DNA of 37,980 nt from Acidimicrobiales bacterium. Its GTDB lineage: Bacteria; Actinomycetota; Acidimicrobiia; Acidimicrobiales; CADCSY01. Location: the NCBI GenBank assembly GCA_035512495.1, contig DATKDW010000085.1, forward strand, positions 1-37,980. Reading direction: 5' to 3'. Under the pieces are notes generated by a model, which saw only the letters and a list, made by a program, of their open reading frames with translations, ran no database searches and was not told the origin of the DNA. Shown piece after piece: positions 1 through 8,497 of the stretch. Position 1 is the stretch's first letter, and each line of letters opens with the position of its first letter. A program made the translations under genes and the position numbers.

Positions 1-657
1 GCTGAAGAGCGGGCAGCTGGCGATTGCCTCCTCCCAGTCGAGGACGACGAAGCGTTGGTCGGCTGCGACCAGGACGTTGTCGAGATGGAGATCGACATGG
101 TCGAGCGAGAGCGGGACGAGGGAATCCAGCTCGTGACCCCAGGTCGACAGCTGTTCCCGTTCTCCGTCGAGCGCGGCGACAAGCTCGCGGGGTTGATCGT
201 CGAGGTCCGTGAGGAGGCTCGCTACCGCGCCGGCCGGCAGCGACGGAAGGCCGATCGGTAGGTCGTGGGCGAGATGGACCTGGATGGAAGAGACGATGTC
301 GACCACGGCGAACACTGCATCCGCTCCCACGACGCGCGCCGGGAGGCCGTCGATGTTGCGGAAGAGCGACCAGTGCTGGTCGCCGCGGTCCGACCAGGCC
401 AGAAGCTCAGGGACCGCGTGGGGCGCGGCTCGATGCGCAGCGGCGTGTGCGAGGTGCGCCGCCGGGAACAGCGGTGGCGAAGCGACCTTGAGGACCACGG
501 CGTCCTCGTCGGTGGTGAACAGGGCGGTGAAGCCCCAGAGCTTCTCACGGAGGAGTCGGCTGAAGCGGGCGGGGGCCCCGACCACCTGCTCGACCCACTC
601 GGTGGCGGTCGCGATGTCGGTGGCAGCTTCTTGCGGCCAAGGTCCTACTGATGTCAT
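1..657 (-). CDS. APH-family phosphotransferase-like protein, 3' end cut by the window edge
   Basis: The minus-strand reading frame opens with ATG at 655-657 and stays open for 219 codons to the left edge, so the C-terminus is missing. It carries the hallmark catalytic loop of the aminoglycoside phosphotransferase/choline kinase fold, HxDxxxxN, at residues 187-194 (H187, D189, N194). A metal-binding DWE follows at 207-209 and a candidate ATP-contacting lysine (VVLK, K57) lies in the N-lobe. The family phosphorylates small molecules such as aminoglycosides, sugars and amino alcohols; the substrate here cannot be told. A GGAG Shine-Dalgarno sits 5 nt before the ATG, but inside an 11-bp inverted repeat that could mask it. 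No same-strand neighbour is close, so it is probably transcribed alone. Confidence 0.8.
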   Translation of the reverse strand, partial: MTSVGPWPQEAATDIATATEWVEQVVGAPARFSRLLREKLWGFTALFTTDEDAVVLKVASPPLFPAAHLAHAAAHRAAPHAVPELLAWSDRGDQHWSLFRNIDGLPARVVGADAVFAVVDIVSSIQVHLAHDLPIGLPSLPAGAVASLLTDLDDQPRELVAALDGEREQLSTWGHELDSLVPLSLDHVDLHLDNVLVAADQRFVVLDWEEAIASCPLFS

Positions 658-686
658 GCGTGCTCCAAGGGATGCGGAGCACGCAT
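656..686 (-). promoter_or_regulatory. Inverted repeat over the ribosome binding site of the phosphotransferase-like gene
   Basis: Two perfect 11-base arms (ATGCGTGCTCC at 656-666 and its complement at 676-686) are separated by a 9-base loop. On the minus-strand transcript the start-proximal arm contains the GGAG Shine-Dalgarno and the first bases of the start codon. The structure could hide the ribosome binding site in RNA, or act as an operator in DNA. Which of these applies cannot be decided from sequence. Confidence 0.5.
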
Positions 687-889
687 TCAGCGCTTGGTCA
701 GCTCGACCCGCGACGAGGTGCTCCAGGGATGTGACGATCCATCTGCGGGCACCTCCTTCCTCACACGTTTCGGCGGGCGCGCCCACGGTAGACGCACCCC
801 GCCGAGATCCGCCAAGGACTTCCGGACGGCAGTTCGGCCCCTGCTGGGGGGTTTCCCCTGGCGGACCGGCGAGTGCTCGCACGGTCTCA

Positions 890-909
890 GAGTGCCCCGC
901 GGGGCACTC
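890..909. repeat. Palindromic repeat, copy 3 (just after the HNH gene stop)
   Basis: A perfect 20-bp palindrome, GAGTGCCCCGCGGGGCACTC, starts 4 bases beyond the stop codon of the DUF222-HNH gene. The identical sequence lies twice inside that gene, at 1659-1678 and 1725-1744. In this position it could fold as a transcription-terminating hairpin, although no T-run follows. Confidence 0.85.
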
Positions 910-913
910 GGGT

Positions 914-2398
914 TCAGGCGGCCCGGGGTTCGTGGGTGAGGAGCGCCCAGATGGTGTGGTGGAGGTCGAGGGGTTCGCCGTCCCAGCGGGTCTCGATGGT
1001 GTCGGGGCCGATGTCGATGCCGAGCCGCTGGTTGGCCTCGGCGAGATCACCGGTGCCAGGCGTGACCCCGCCGTGGCAGCTCGGCACGAAGGTGCCGTCG
1101 GGACGGAGAAACACCGCAGCGGTGGCAGTGCCGGTGATGCGGTAGCCGCCCTCGTGGACGGCCCGGTGGTGGTGACGGCACAACAACAACAGGTTGCTCA
1201 CGGCATGGCTGCCGCCGTTGGACTGATACGTGATGTGGTGCACATCGACGTGGCGGCTGGTGCAGCCCGGCCACCGGCACCGCCGGTGATCCCGGTTCAC
1301 CACCGCCCGCCGGGTGGCCGCCGGGACACTGGAGGTCTGGGTGGTGCCGACCGGCTCGCCGTCCTCGGTGACCATCGTGACGATGGTCGAGTCACACGCC
1401 AGGCGCCGGATGGTCTCAGCCGACAGGCCGGGCCCGTCCTGGAGGTGACCGGACAACCCGACCCCATCGCCCTGGTCCAGGCCGAGATCGGCGTGGACCA
1501 CCACCTGGTGGCGGTGCACCACCAAGCGCTCCAACGGCTCACCCGCCAACGCCGCCGCCATGATCGCCCCCAACGCATCAGCCCGCCGAGCCCCGACCGG
1601 ATCATCCGGGTTCACGACGCCCTCCACCACAGATCCGCCCTGGTCGTCGACGTCCGGGGAGTGCCCCGCGGGGCACTCCGAACCCTCAACGGCCAGCGCA
1701 GTCTCCGGGCAATCGGTGTCCGGGGAGTGCCCCGCGGGGCACTCGGGCCCGTCATCGCCATCAGCCGCGGCGGCCTCCCGCTCGGCTCGCCGCTCATCGG
1801 CGCGCAACAGCTCCACCGCCGCCTCGACCGCCTGACGCACCAACGCACCCGCCTCCGGCGGCAGACGAGCCGACAACACGAAGGTGCCGTCGTCATCGGT
1901 GTGCCACCGCACGTACCGCTGCGCTTCCCGACGCTCCGCCGCCCCCACATCACCCGCCCGGGCATGCGCCGCCGCAATCGTGTCGAGATGAGCCGCAGTG
2001 GCATGGGTGGCCATCTCCACCACCTCGGACTCCGTCGCCTCAGTGGCGAACCGGGTCACCGCCCGCACCTTCGAATACGACAGCTGCCCCGACGAGAACG
2101 CCTCCGTCACCACCGGCAAACCACCAAGCGCCCTGGCCACCCGCACCCGCTCGTGTGCCGCACGCAAGCTCAGCCCGCACCGCCACGACAACCACTGCGC
2201 GCACGACCGGCACTCCCACGACTCCCACCCCCGCCGACGATCCATCTCCGCCACCAACAACAACCACCGGCACTCCGCCGCCGCCAGCTGGCCTGCCAAC
2301 GACGTGATCTCCGCCTCCAACCGCTCCAACGGCAACCGCCCCACCTCGTCGCCAACCACGCCCTCGACCACCACCACATCGCACACCTGTTCACCCAT
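914..2398 (-). CDS. DUF222 and HNH endonuclease domain protein (13E12-repeat family)
   Basis: A 494-residue protein with the usual two-part layout: an N-terminal helical DUF222 region (about 20-200) and a C-terminal HNH nuclease domain (about 365-420). The nuclease shows a zinc-type pair C374/C379, the HH of the active site at 387-388, N402 and a histidine cluster at 409-415. Such proteins occur in many copies in actinobacterial genomes; their biological role is not settled, though a mobile or selfish nature is often suspected. The two domains are joined by an acidic linker (about 205-265) holding two copies of the heptapeptide ECPAGHS (219-225 and 241-247), each encoded by an identical 20-bp palindrome. 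The frame is intact, so it may be functional. It is a cytoplasmic DNA-acting protein by inference. Confidence 0.9.
   Translation of the reverse strand: MGEQVCDVVVVEGVVGDEVGRLPLERLEAEITSLAGQLAAAECRWLLLVAEMDRRRGWESWECRSCAQWLSWRCGLSLRAAHERVRVARALGGLPVVTEAFSSGQLSYSKVRAVTRFATEATESEVVEMATHATAAHLDTIAAAHARAGDVGAAERREAQRYVRWHTDDDGTFVLSARLPPEAGALVRQAVEAAVELLRADERRAEREAAAADGDDGPECPAGHSPDTDCPETALAVEGSECPAGHSPDVDDQGGSVVEGVVNPDDPVGARRADALGAIMAAALAGEPLERLVVHRHQVVVHADLGLDQGDGVGLSGHLQDGPGLSAETIRRLACDSTIVTMVTEDGEPVGTTQTSSVPAATRRAVVNRDHRRCRWPGCTSRHVDVHHITYQSNGGSHAVSNLLLLCRHHHRAVHEGGYRITGTATAAVFLRPDGTFVPSCHGGVTPGTGDLAEANQRLGIDIGPDTIETRWDGEPLDLHHTIWALLTHEPRAA
1659..1678. repeat. Palindromic repeat, copy 2 (inside the HNH gene)
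   Basis: A perfect copy of GAGTGCCCCGCGGGGCACTC, in frame, encoding ECPAGHS at residues 241-247. It shares 27 bases with the copy at 1725-1744, because both are preceded on the plus strand by GTCCGGG. Being self-complementary, it would encode the same peptide if inserted in either orientation. Confidence 0.9.
1725..1744. repeat. Palindromic repeat, copy 1 (inside the HNH gene)
   Basis: A second perfect in-frame copy, encoding ECPAGHS at residues 219-225, exactly 66 bases (22 codons) from the copy at 1659. Both lie in the low-complexity acidic linker between the DUF222 and HNH domains. Confidence 0.9.
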
Positions 2399-2452
2399 GA
2401 CCCGATCCTACGAACGGCATGTGACACCGAACCCGGGCCGACAGCCCCAACC

Positions 2453-2800
2453 TCAGAGGGCGAGGTGGAGGCGCAACGCTTCGTCGAGTGCTGCCACGAG
2501 CTCGCCGGTGAGATCGCCGAGACGGGGACCGATGCGCTCGACGGCGACCGACCGGACCTGTTCCGCTTGGGCCTTCGAGTCCCGGTCGAGGCCGGTGCTG
2601 GCGGCATCCAAGATCACCTGGAACGGATGAGCGCGGGTCACGTTGGAGGTGACCGGGACGACGGTGATCACACCTCGGCCCAGGCGCTCGGCCGTCGTGT
2701 TCGCACCGTCGTTGCTCACGATGACGGCTGGTCGGCGCTTGTTTGCCTCCGCGCCTCGGGATGGGTCGAGATCGACGAGCCGGATCTCGCCTCGGCGCAT
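2453..2800 (-). CDS. mazF: MazF/PemK-type toxin (endoribonuclease)
   Basis: A 115-residue protein of typical MazF length, starting MRRGEIRLVDL. It shows the family signatures: RRPAVIVSND (22-31, with the conserved arginine), VVPVTSN (48-53, with the conserved threonine T51) and DSKAQAEQVRSV (74-85). MazF toxins cleave single-stranded RNA at short motifs and stop growth when the antitoxin is lost. An in-frame extension upstream to 2866 exists, but I chose ATG at 2798-2800 because homologues begin there and because it overlaps the antitoxin stop by one base (TGATG), which suggests translational coupling. It lies between the antitoxin gene and the HNH endonuclease gene. Confidence 0.9.
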   Translation of the reverse strand: MRRGEIRLVDLDPSRGAEANKRRPAVIVSNDGANTTAERLGRGVITVVPVTSNVTRAHPFQVILDAASTGLDRDSKAQAEQVRSVAVERIGPRLGDLTGELVAALDEALRLHLAL

Positions 2801-3015
2801 CAGGCGAGCCCGTCGCCGACGGACGGCTCCCACACCTCGTCGGAGCCGTCGGCCCAGTCGGCCCACGCGTCCTCGTAGGCGGGTCCGAGCTCCGAGGCGC
2901 GGAGCAGCCGGACGGCCCTCCTCACGGCGGCGGAGCGTGAACCGATCCCCTGGTTCGACGCGTAGCGATCCAGGAAGTCGACGTCCTCGTCGGGAAGGCT
3001 CACGCTCAGCTTCAT
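2800..3015 (-). CDS. mazE: MazE-type ribbon-helix-helix antitoxin
   Basis: A 71-residue protein starting MKLSVSLPDEDVDFLDRYA, a ribbon-helix-helix (CopG/Arc-like) DNA-binding N-terminus of about 45 residues. The acidic, tryptophan-rich tail (AYEDAWADWADGSDEVW) is the kind that normally wraps the toxin. This matches the actinobacterial type of MazE, which carries an RHH rather than an AbrB fold. Its stop overlaps the mazF start by one base. The start codon is followed immediately upstream by phased direct repeats (3015-3051) that look like an autoregulatory operator. No clear Shine-Dalgarno is visible. The pair sits 48 bases downstream of the folate operon, on the same strand. Confidence 0.88.
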   Translation of the reverse strand: MKLSVSLPDEDVDFLDRYASNQGIGSRSAAVRRAVRLLRASELGPAYEDAWADWADGSDEVWEPSVGDGLA

Positions 3016-3051
3016 ACCAGCATGCTACCAGGAGTAGGAATCAAGTAGGAA
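3015..3051 (-). promoter_or_regulatory. Phased direct repeats upstream of mazE (candidate operator)
   Basis: On the plus strand TACCAG occurs at 3015-3020 and 3026-3031, and AGTAGGAA at 3033-3040 and 3044-3051. Each pair is offset by exactly 11 bases, one helical turn. The 8-bp palindrome AGCATGCT lies between at 3019-3026. RHH antitoxins bind short repeats of this kind and repress their own operon, so autoregulation is a reasonable inference. Confidence 0.45.
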
Positions 3052-3063
3052 GAACCCGGTCGG

Positions 3064-3519
3064 TTAGCGGAGCGTGAGGCCCTCGACCTGCTCGACCTCT
3101 CCCTCGCTGCGCGCCAGCACCGCTGCGGGCACCAGCTCGGGGGCGAGGTCGGCGAGGGGGGCGAGGACGAAGCGACGGTCCCACATGCGGGGGTGGGGCA
3201 CCTCGAGGTCGGGCTCGTCGACGGTGAGGTCGCCCACCAGTAGGACGTCGACATCGAGGGTCCGGGGACCCCACCGCTCGAGGCGCACCCGCTTCGCGTC
3301 GGCCTCCAGCCGGGCGCACAGCTCGAGGAGCGCCCGCGGCTCCAGCTCGGTGTCGAGCTCGACCACGGCGTTGAGGTAGCGGCCCTGCTCCGTCCCCCCG
3401 ACCGGGCCCGTCTCGTAGACGGGCGAGACCGCCACGACGTCGGGCATGGCGGCCACCGCCTGCCGCAGGAAGGCGGCGCGGTCGCCCAGGTTCGACCCGA
3501 GGGAGAGGAACGCTCTCAC
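3064..3519 (-). CDS. folK: 2-amino-4-hydroxy-6-hydroxymethyldihydropteridine pyrophosphokinase (HPPK)
   Basis: A 151-residue protein with the HPPK pattern: N-terminal VRAFLSLGSNLGDR (GSNxGD motif), YETGPVGGTEQGRYLNAVVELDT (substrate-binding loop) and the signature RWGPRTLDVDVLLVGD with its Mg-binding DxD (about residues 98-101). It transfers pyrophosphate from ATP to the pterin, the step before dihydropteroate synthase. The frame is open further upstream, but the GTG at 3517-3519 fits the family N-terminus and overlaps the folB stop as GTGA. It is the last gene of the folate operon. Confidence 0.95.
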   Translation of the reverse strand: MRAFLSLGSNLGDRAAFLRQAVAAMPDVVAVSPVYETGPVGGTEQGRYLNAVVELDTELEPRALLELCARLEADAKRVRLERWGPRTLDVDVLLVGDLTVDEPDLEVPHPRMWDRRFVLAPLADLAPELVPAAVLARSEGEVEQVEGLTLR

Positions 3520-3881
3520 CGGTGACGGGTGATGCAGACCCCCGACGTGGCCAGGTCCTGGGGTACCGGGGGCCGCAGCTTGCGGATGCCCACGGTCACC
3601 CCGCTGATGCGGGGGTCGAGGGCGAGGACGACCTCGGCGATGCGCTCGGCGAGGTGCTCGAGGAGCGCCACCCGGCTCCCCGTGACCGTGAGCTCCACAC
3701 GGGTGCACACCGCCCCGTAGTCGATGGTGTCTGCCAGGTCGTCGGAGCGGCCGGCGGCCGTGAGGTCGGCCAGGACGTCGAGGTCGACCTCGAGGGGCTG
3801 GGCCCGGTCCTGCTCCTCGGGCAGGACACCGCAGATGCCGAGGAGGCGAAGCCCCCGCAGCTCGATGCGGTCGTCAGCCAC
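3516..3881 (-). CDS. folB: Dihydroneopterin aldolase
   Basis: A 121-residue protein, normal length for FolB. It starts RIELRGLRLLGICGVLPEEQDRAQPLEVDLDVLAD, matching the family opening (GxxGxxxxEr..QpfxvDl), and has DTIDYGAVCTRV (about 51-62) and the LLEHLAERIAEVVL helix (74-87) with the conserved glutamate. It converts dihydroneopterin to 6-hydroxymethyl-dihydropterin and glycolaldehyde in folate synthesis. The GTG start at 3879-3881 lies 8 bases inside the preceding gene and the stop overlaps folK by 4 bases, so translation of the three genes is probably coupled. Confidence 0.95.
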   Translation of the reverse strand: MADDRIELRGLRLLGICGVLPEEQDRAQPLEVDLDVLADLTAAGRSDDLADTIDYGAVCTRVELTVTGSRVALLEHLAERIAEVVLALDPRISGVTVGIRKLRPPVPQDLATSGVCITRHR

Positions 3882-4383
3882 CGGCGGGGGTGAGTCGGGC
3901 GGCGATGGTCACGAGACGGCGGCCGGTGGGGCCCATCTGGCGGTGCACCAGGTGCTCGAGCATGGCGATCGCCCGGGGCGGCTCCGGCACCATGCCGGCG
4001 TGCACCAGGTACCCGGCCACTGCGCCCTGGAGGGTGTCGCTGACCTCCTCCTGGTGGACCAGGAGCTGCTCCCCGGCCCCGAGCCTGGTGTGCAGCTCGC
4101 CGTAGAGGCTGGTCAGCAGCTCGGCGGATTCCTCGCCGGCGGTGAAGGGGATGTGGACGGCGGGCATCCCCGCCTCCTCGTACGCGTGGAGGTTGTGGGG
4201 CGAAGCCAGCAGGCTCACGATGCAGGTGAACCCCTGCTGCTGGGCCCAGATGATCTCCTCCTGGCGCCGGACGCGGCGGTGGCTCTCGCCGTAGCCGCCG
4301 AGCCGCTCGCTGACCGCGAGTCGATCCTTGAGGACCCAGGCGAAGTTCCGGGGGACGATGCCCTGCGCCCACTTTCCCTTCAC
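3874..4383 (-). CDS. Dual-specificity-phosphatase-like protein with a degenerate active site
   Basis: A 169-residue protein that resembles dual-specificity phosphatases in its scaffold: NFAWVLKDRLAVSERLGGYG near the N-terminus, IIWAQQQGFTCIVSLLASPHNLHAYEEAGMPAVHIPF (about 44-80), then a helix and LLVHQEEVSDTLQG (107-120) where the P-loop should be. The family P-loop HCx5R is replaced: position 111 is Gln instead of Cys, and position 117 is Thr instead of Arg. The usual acid Asp after the HxP strand is also not evident. It is therefore probably a non-catalytic pseudophosphatase, or an enzyme with changed chemistry. I chose GTG 4381-4383, which has an AGGA ribosome site and restores the conserved N-terminus. 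It lies between folP and folB, overlapping folB by 8 bases. Function unknown; a link to folate metabolism is inferred only from position. Confidence 0.75.
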   Translation of the reverse strand: MKGKWAQGIVPRNFAWVLKDRLAVSERLGGYGESHRRVRRQEEIIWAQQQGFTCIVSLLASPHNLHAYEEAGMPAVHIPFTAGEESAELLTSLYGELHTRLGAGEQLLVHQEEVSDTLQGAVAGYLVHAGMVPEPPRAIAMLEHLVHRQMGPTGRRLVTIAARLTPAGG

Positions 4384-4423
4384 CGCACCATCCTCGCGCC
4401 GATCGCGGGTCGACCGGTCACGC

Positions 4424-5218
4424 TCACACCGCCACCTCGTCGCCGAGCAGGCGGGCACCGGCCACGGTGGCCGCCACGTCGTGCACCCGCACCATGGCGA
4501 CCCCGTGCGCCATGGACCACACCGCCACGGCCACCGACGCCTCGAGGCGGTCGTCGACCGGGGCGCCGCCGGTGAGGTCGCCGAGGAACCGCTTCCGGCT
4601 GGCGCCCACCACCACGGGGTGGCCGGCGGCGACCAGCTCGTCGAGGCGGCGAAGCAGCTCCAGGTTGTGGGTCCCGGTCTTGCCGAACCCGATCCCCGGG
4701 TCGACCCAGACCTCGCCGACCCCGCCGGCGAGCGCCTCTTCGGCCCGCGCCACCAGGTGGTCGCGGACCTCGGACACCACGTCGTCGTAGCGGGGGTCGT
4801 CCTGCATGGTCCGGGGCTCACCCTGCATGTGCATGGCCACCCAGCCGACCTGCGCCTCGGCTGCCACCCGCCAGAGCGACGCCGACACGTCGTTGACCAA
4901 GGTGGCCCCGGCACCGATGGCGGCGACGGCGACCTCGGCGCGGCGGGTGTCGACCGACACCCGCACGTGGGGCGCCAGGGCGGCGACCACCGGCTCAACC
5001 CGCCGGCGCTCCTCGCCGGGCGTGACGGGCTCGGCCCCGGGCCGGGTCGACTCACCACCGACGTCGACCACGTCGGCGCCCTCGGCGACCATCGCCAAGC
5101 CGTGGGCGACCGCCGCCTCGGGGTCGACGTAGCGACCACCGTCGGAGAACGAGTCGGGCGTGACGTTCAGCACTCCCATGACCAGAGGCCGACCTCCCGG
5201 GGGCGCCGATGCGCTCAA
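4424..5218 (-). CDS. folP: Dihydropteroate synthase
   Basis: A 264-residue protein containing both DHPS signatures: [15 protein letters not shown] (loop 1, from residue 14) and [14 protein letters not shown] (loop 2), plus [26 protein letters not shown] (SRKRF, pterin/phosphate binding) and a final RVHDV. It joins hydroxymethyl-dihydropterin pyrophosphate to p-aminobenzoate and is the sulfonamide target. The start is uncertain: TTG 5216-5218 overlaps the folE stop as TTGA and gives an N-terminus of normal length. An internal ATG at 5177-5179 would begin directly at the conserved MGVLNV and seems too short. The stop is 40 bases before the phosphatase-like gene. Confidence 0.93.
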   Translation of the reverse strand: MSASAPPGGRPLVMGVLNVTPDSFSDGGRYVDPEAAVAHGLAMVAEGADVVDVGGESTRPGAEPVTPGEERRRVEPVVAALAPHVRVSVDTRRAEVAVAAIGAGATLVNDVSASLWRVAAEAQVGWVAMHMQGEPRTMQDDPRYDDVVSEVRDHLVARAEEALAGGVGEVWVDPGIGFGKTGTHNLELLRRLDELVAAGHPVVVGASRKRFLGDLTGGAPVDDRLEASVAVAVWSMAHGVAMVRVHDVAATVAGARLLGDEVAV

Positions 5219-5861
5219 CGGTGGGAGCGGTGGATGAAGTCCATCGCCTCGCTGCGCGTGGCCGCATTGTCGCGGAACAGCCCCCGCACCGCCGAGGTCA
5301 CCGTCGAGGAGCCCGGCTTGCGCACGCCGCGCATCGACATGCACAGGTGCTCGGCCTCGATCACCACCAGCACGCCCCGCGGCTGCAGGGTGCGTTCGAT
5401 CTCGTCGGCGATCTGGGTGGTGAGCTTCTCCTGCACCTGGGGCCGCTTGGCGTAGGCGTCGACCAGGCGGGCCAGCTTGGAGAGCCCGGTGATGCGCCCG
5501 TCGCGGCCCGGGATGTACGCCACGTGGGCCTGGCCGAAGAACGGGATCAGGTGGTGTTCACAGAGGGAGTAGACGGGGATGTCGCGGACCATGACCATCT
5601 CGTCGTGGTCGGCCTCGAAGGTCACCGCCAGGTGGTGGTCGGCCGACTCGTGCAGGCCGGCGCACACCTCCTCGTACAGGCGGGCGACGCGCGCGGGCGT
5701 GTTGACCAGGCCGTCGCGGTCGGGGTCCTCCCCGATGGCCTCGAGGATCTCGCGCACCGCCCGTTCGATGCGGGGCTTGTCGACCATGGCTGGCGGCAGC
5801 TCGCCGTTGCCCTCGAGGTCGGACTGGCTCCGCGCCACGACCGTGCGGTCGTCCGCAGCGG

Positions 5862-5865
<4 letters not shown>
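5215..5865 (-). CDS. folE: GTP cyclohydrolase I
   Basis: A 216-residue protein with the FolE core: [21 protein letters not shown], the zinc-binding [13 protein letters not shown] segment, [20 protein letters not shown], and [20 protein letters not shown] with the second zinc Cys. It opens the GTP ring to give dihydroneopterin triphosphate, the first step of folate synthesis. The ATG at 5863-5865 overlaps the ftsH stop as ATGA. An N-terminal segment of about 30 residues precedes the conserved part. It heads the folate set folE-folP-(phosphatase-like)-folB-folK. Confidence 0.96.
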
Positions 5866-7844
<1,979 letters not shown>

Positions 7845-7897
7845 GATGCGAGACCCCGGGTGAGCGATGGGTTGGTGGGCGCCAGGCTACCGATCCC

Positions 7898-7914
7898 CCG
7901 AGGCTCCCCCTCGG
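7898..7914 (-). terminator. Small hairpin between hpt and ftsH
   Basis: CCGAGG and CCTCGG form a 6-bp stem with a 5-base loop in the 90-base gap between the hpt stop and the ftsH start. There is no T-run, so it could be a weak attenuator, a processing site or chance in GC-rich DNA. Confidence 0.2.
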
Positions 7915-7917
7915 CGG

Positions 7918-7939
7918 CCCGGGTCAGGCCCGGGTCAGG
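7918..7939. repeat. 11-bp tandem duplication at the hpt stop codon
   Basis: CCCGGGTCAGG is repeated twice without a spacer. The second copy supplies the hpt stop (TCA on the plus strand, TGA on the minus). Confidence 0.8.
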
Positions 7940-8486
7940 CCCGAGGATCGCCCGCGTAGCGGCAGACGAAGGGAAGGTTCCGGTGCCGCTCGGCCACGTC
8001 GAGGCCGTAGCCGACGACGAAGTCGGGCGGGATCTCGAAGCCGACGTAGCGGAGGTCGGCCTCGTCGAGGGCGTGGCCGGCGCGCACGAGCAGGGCGCAC
8101 ACCTCGAGGCTGGCGGGGCTGCGGACCATGAGGTTGCGGCGTAGGTAGGCGAGGGTGAGCCCGCTGTCGACGATGTCCTCGACCAGCAGCACGTGGCGAC
8201 CAGCGAGGTCGATGTCGAGGTCCTTCACGATGCGCACCACCCCGCTCGTGCGGGTGGTGCTGCCGTAGGAGGAGACCGCCATGAAGTCGAGCTCGACGGG
8301 CAGGTCGATCGCCCGGGACAGGTCGGCCATGAACATGATGGCCCCCTTGAGGACGCCGACGAGCAGCGGGGGCCGGCCGGCGTAGTCCTCGGTGATCTGG
8401 GCGCCGAGCTCGGCCACCCGGGCCTGCAGCTGGTCGGCGGCGACGACCACCTCACCCAGATCGCTGGCCCCCTGGTCGTCGCCCAT
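7935..8486 (-). CDS. hpt: Hypoxanthine(-guanine) phosphoribosyltransferase
   Basis: A 183-residue protein with the class I phosphoribosyltransferase fold: LLVGVLKGAIMFMADLSRAI (41-60), the flexible-loop segment SSYGSTTRTSGVVRIVKDL (72-90), the PRPP-binding loop LLVEDIVDSGLTL (100-112) and the base-binding end YVGFEIPPDFVVGYGLD. It salvages hypoxanthine and guanine to IMP and GMP. Length and sequence are ordinary for the family. The ATG is 11 bases downstream of the tilS stop, which supports co-transcription; the tilS-hpt-ftsH order is conserved across many bacteria. Confidence 0.96.
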   Translation of the reverse strand: MGDDQGASDLGEVVVAADQLQARVAELGAQITEDYAGRPPLLVGVLKGAIMFMADLSRAIDLPVELDFMAVSSYGSTTRTSGVVRIVKDLDIDLAGRHVLLVEDIVDSGLTLAYLRRNLMVRSPASLEVCALLVRAGHALDEADLRYVGFEIPPDFVVGYGLDVAERHRNLPFVCRYAGDPRA

Positions 8487-8497
8487 GGCGCTCGACT

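Noticed and set aside
209-2878. An 889-codon open frame on the plus strand
   Set aside because: It lies opposite the phosphotransferase-like, HNH and mazEF genes. Its translation is low-complexity Arg/Pro/His/Gly-rich, and the opposite frames carry clear motifs. It is an antisense frame produced by high GC.
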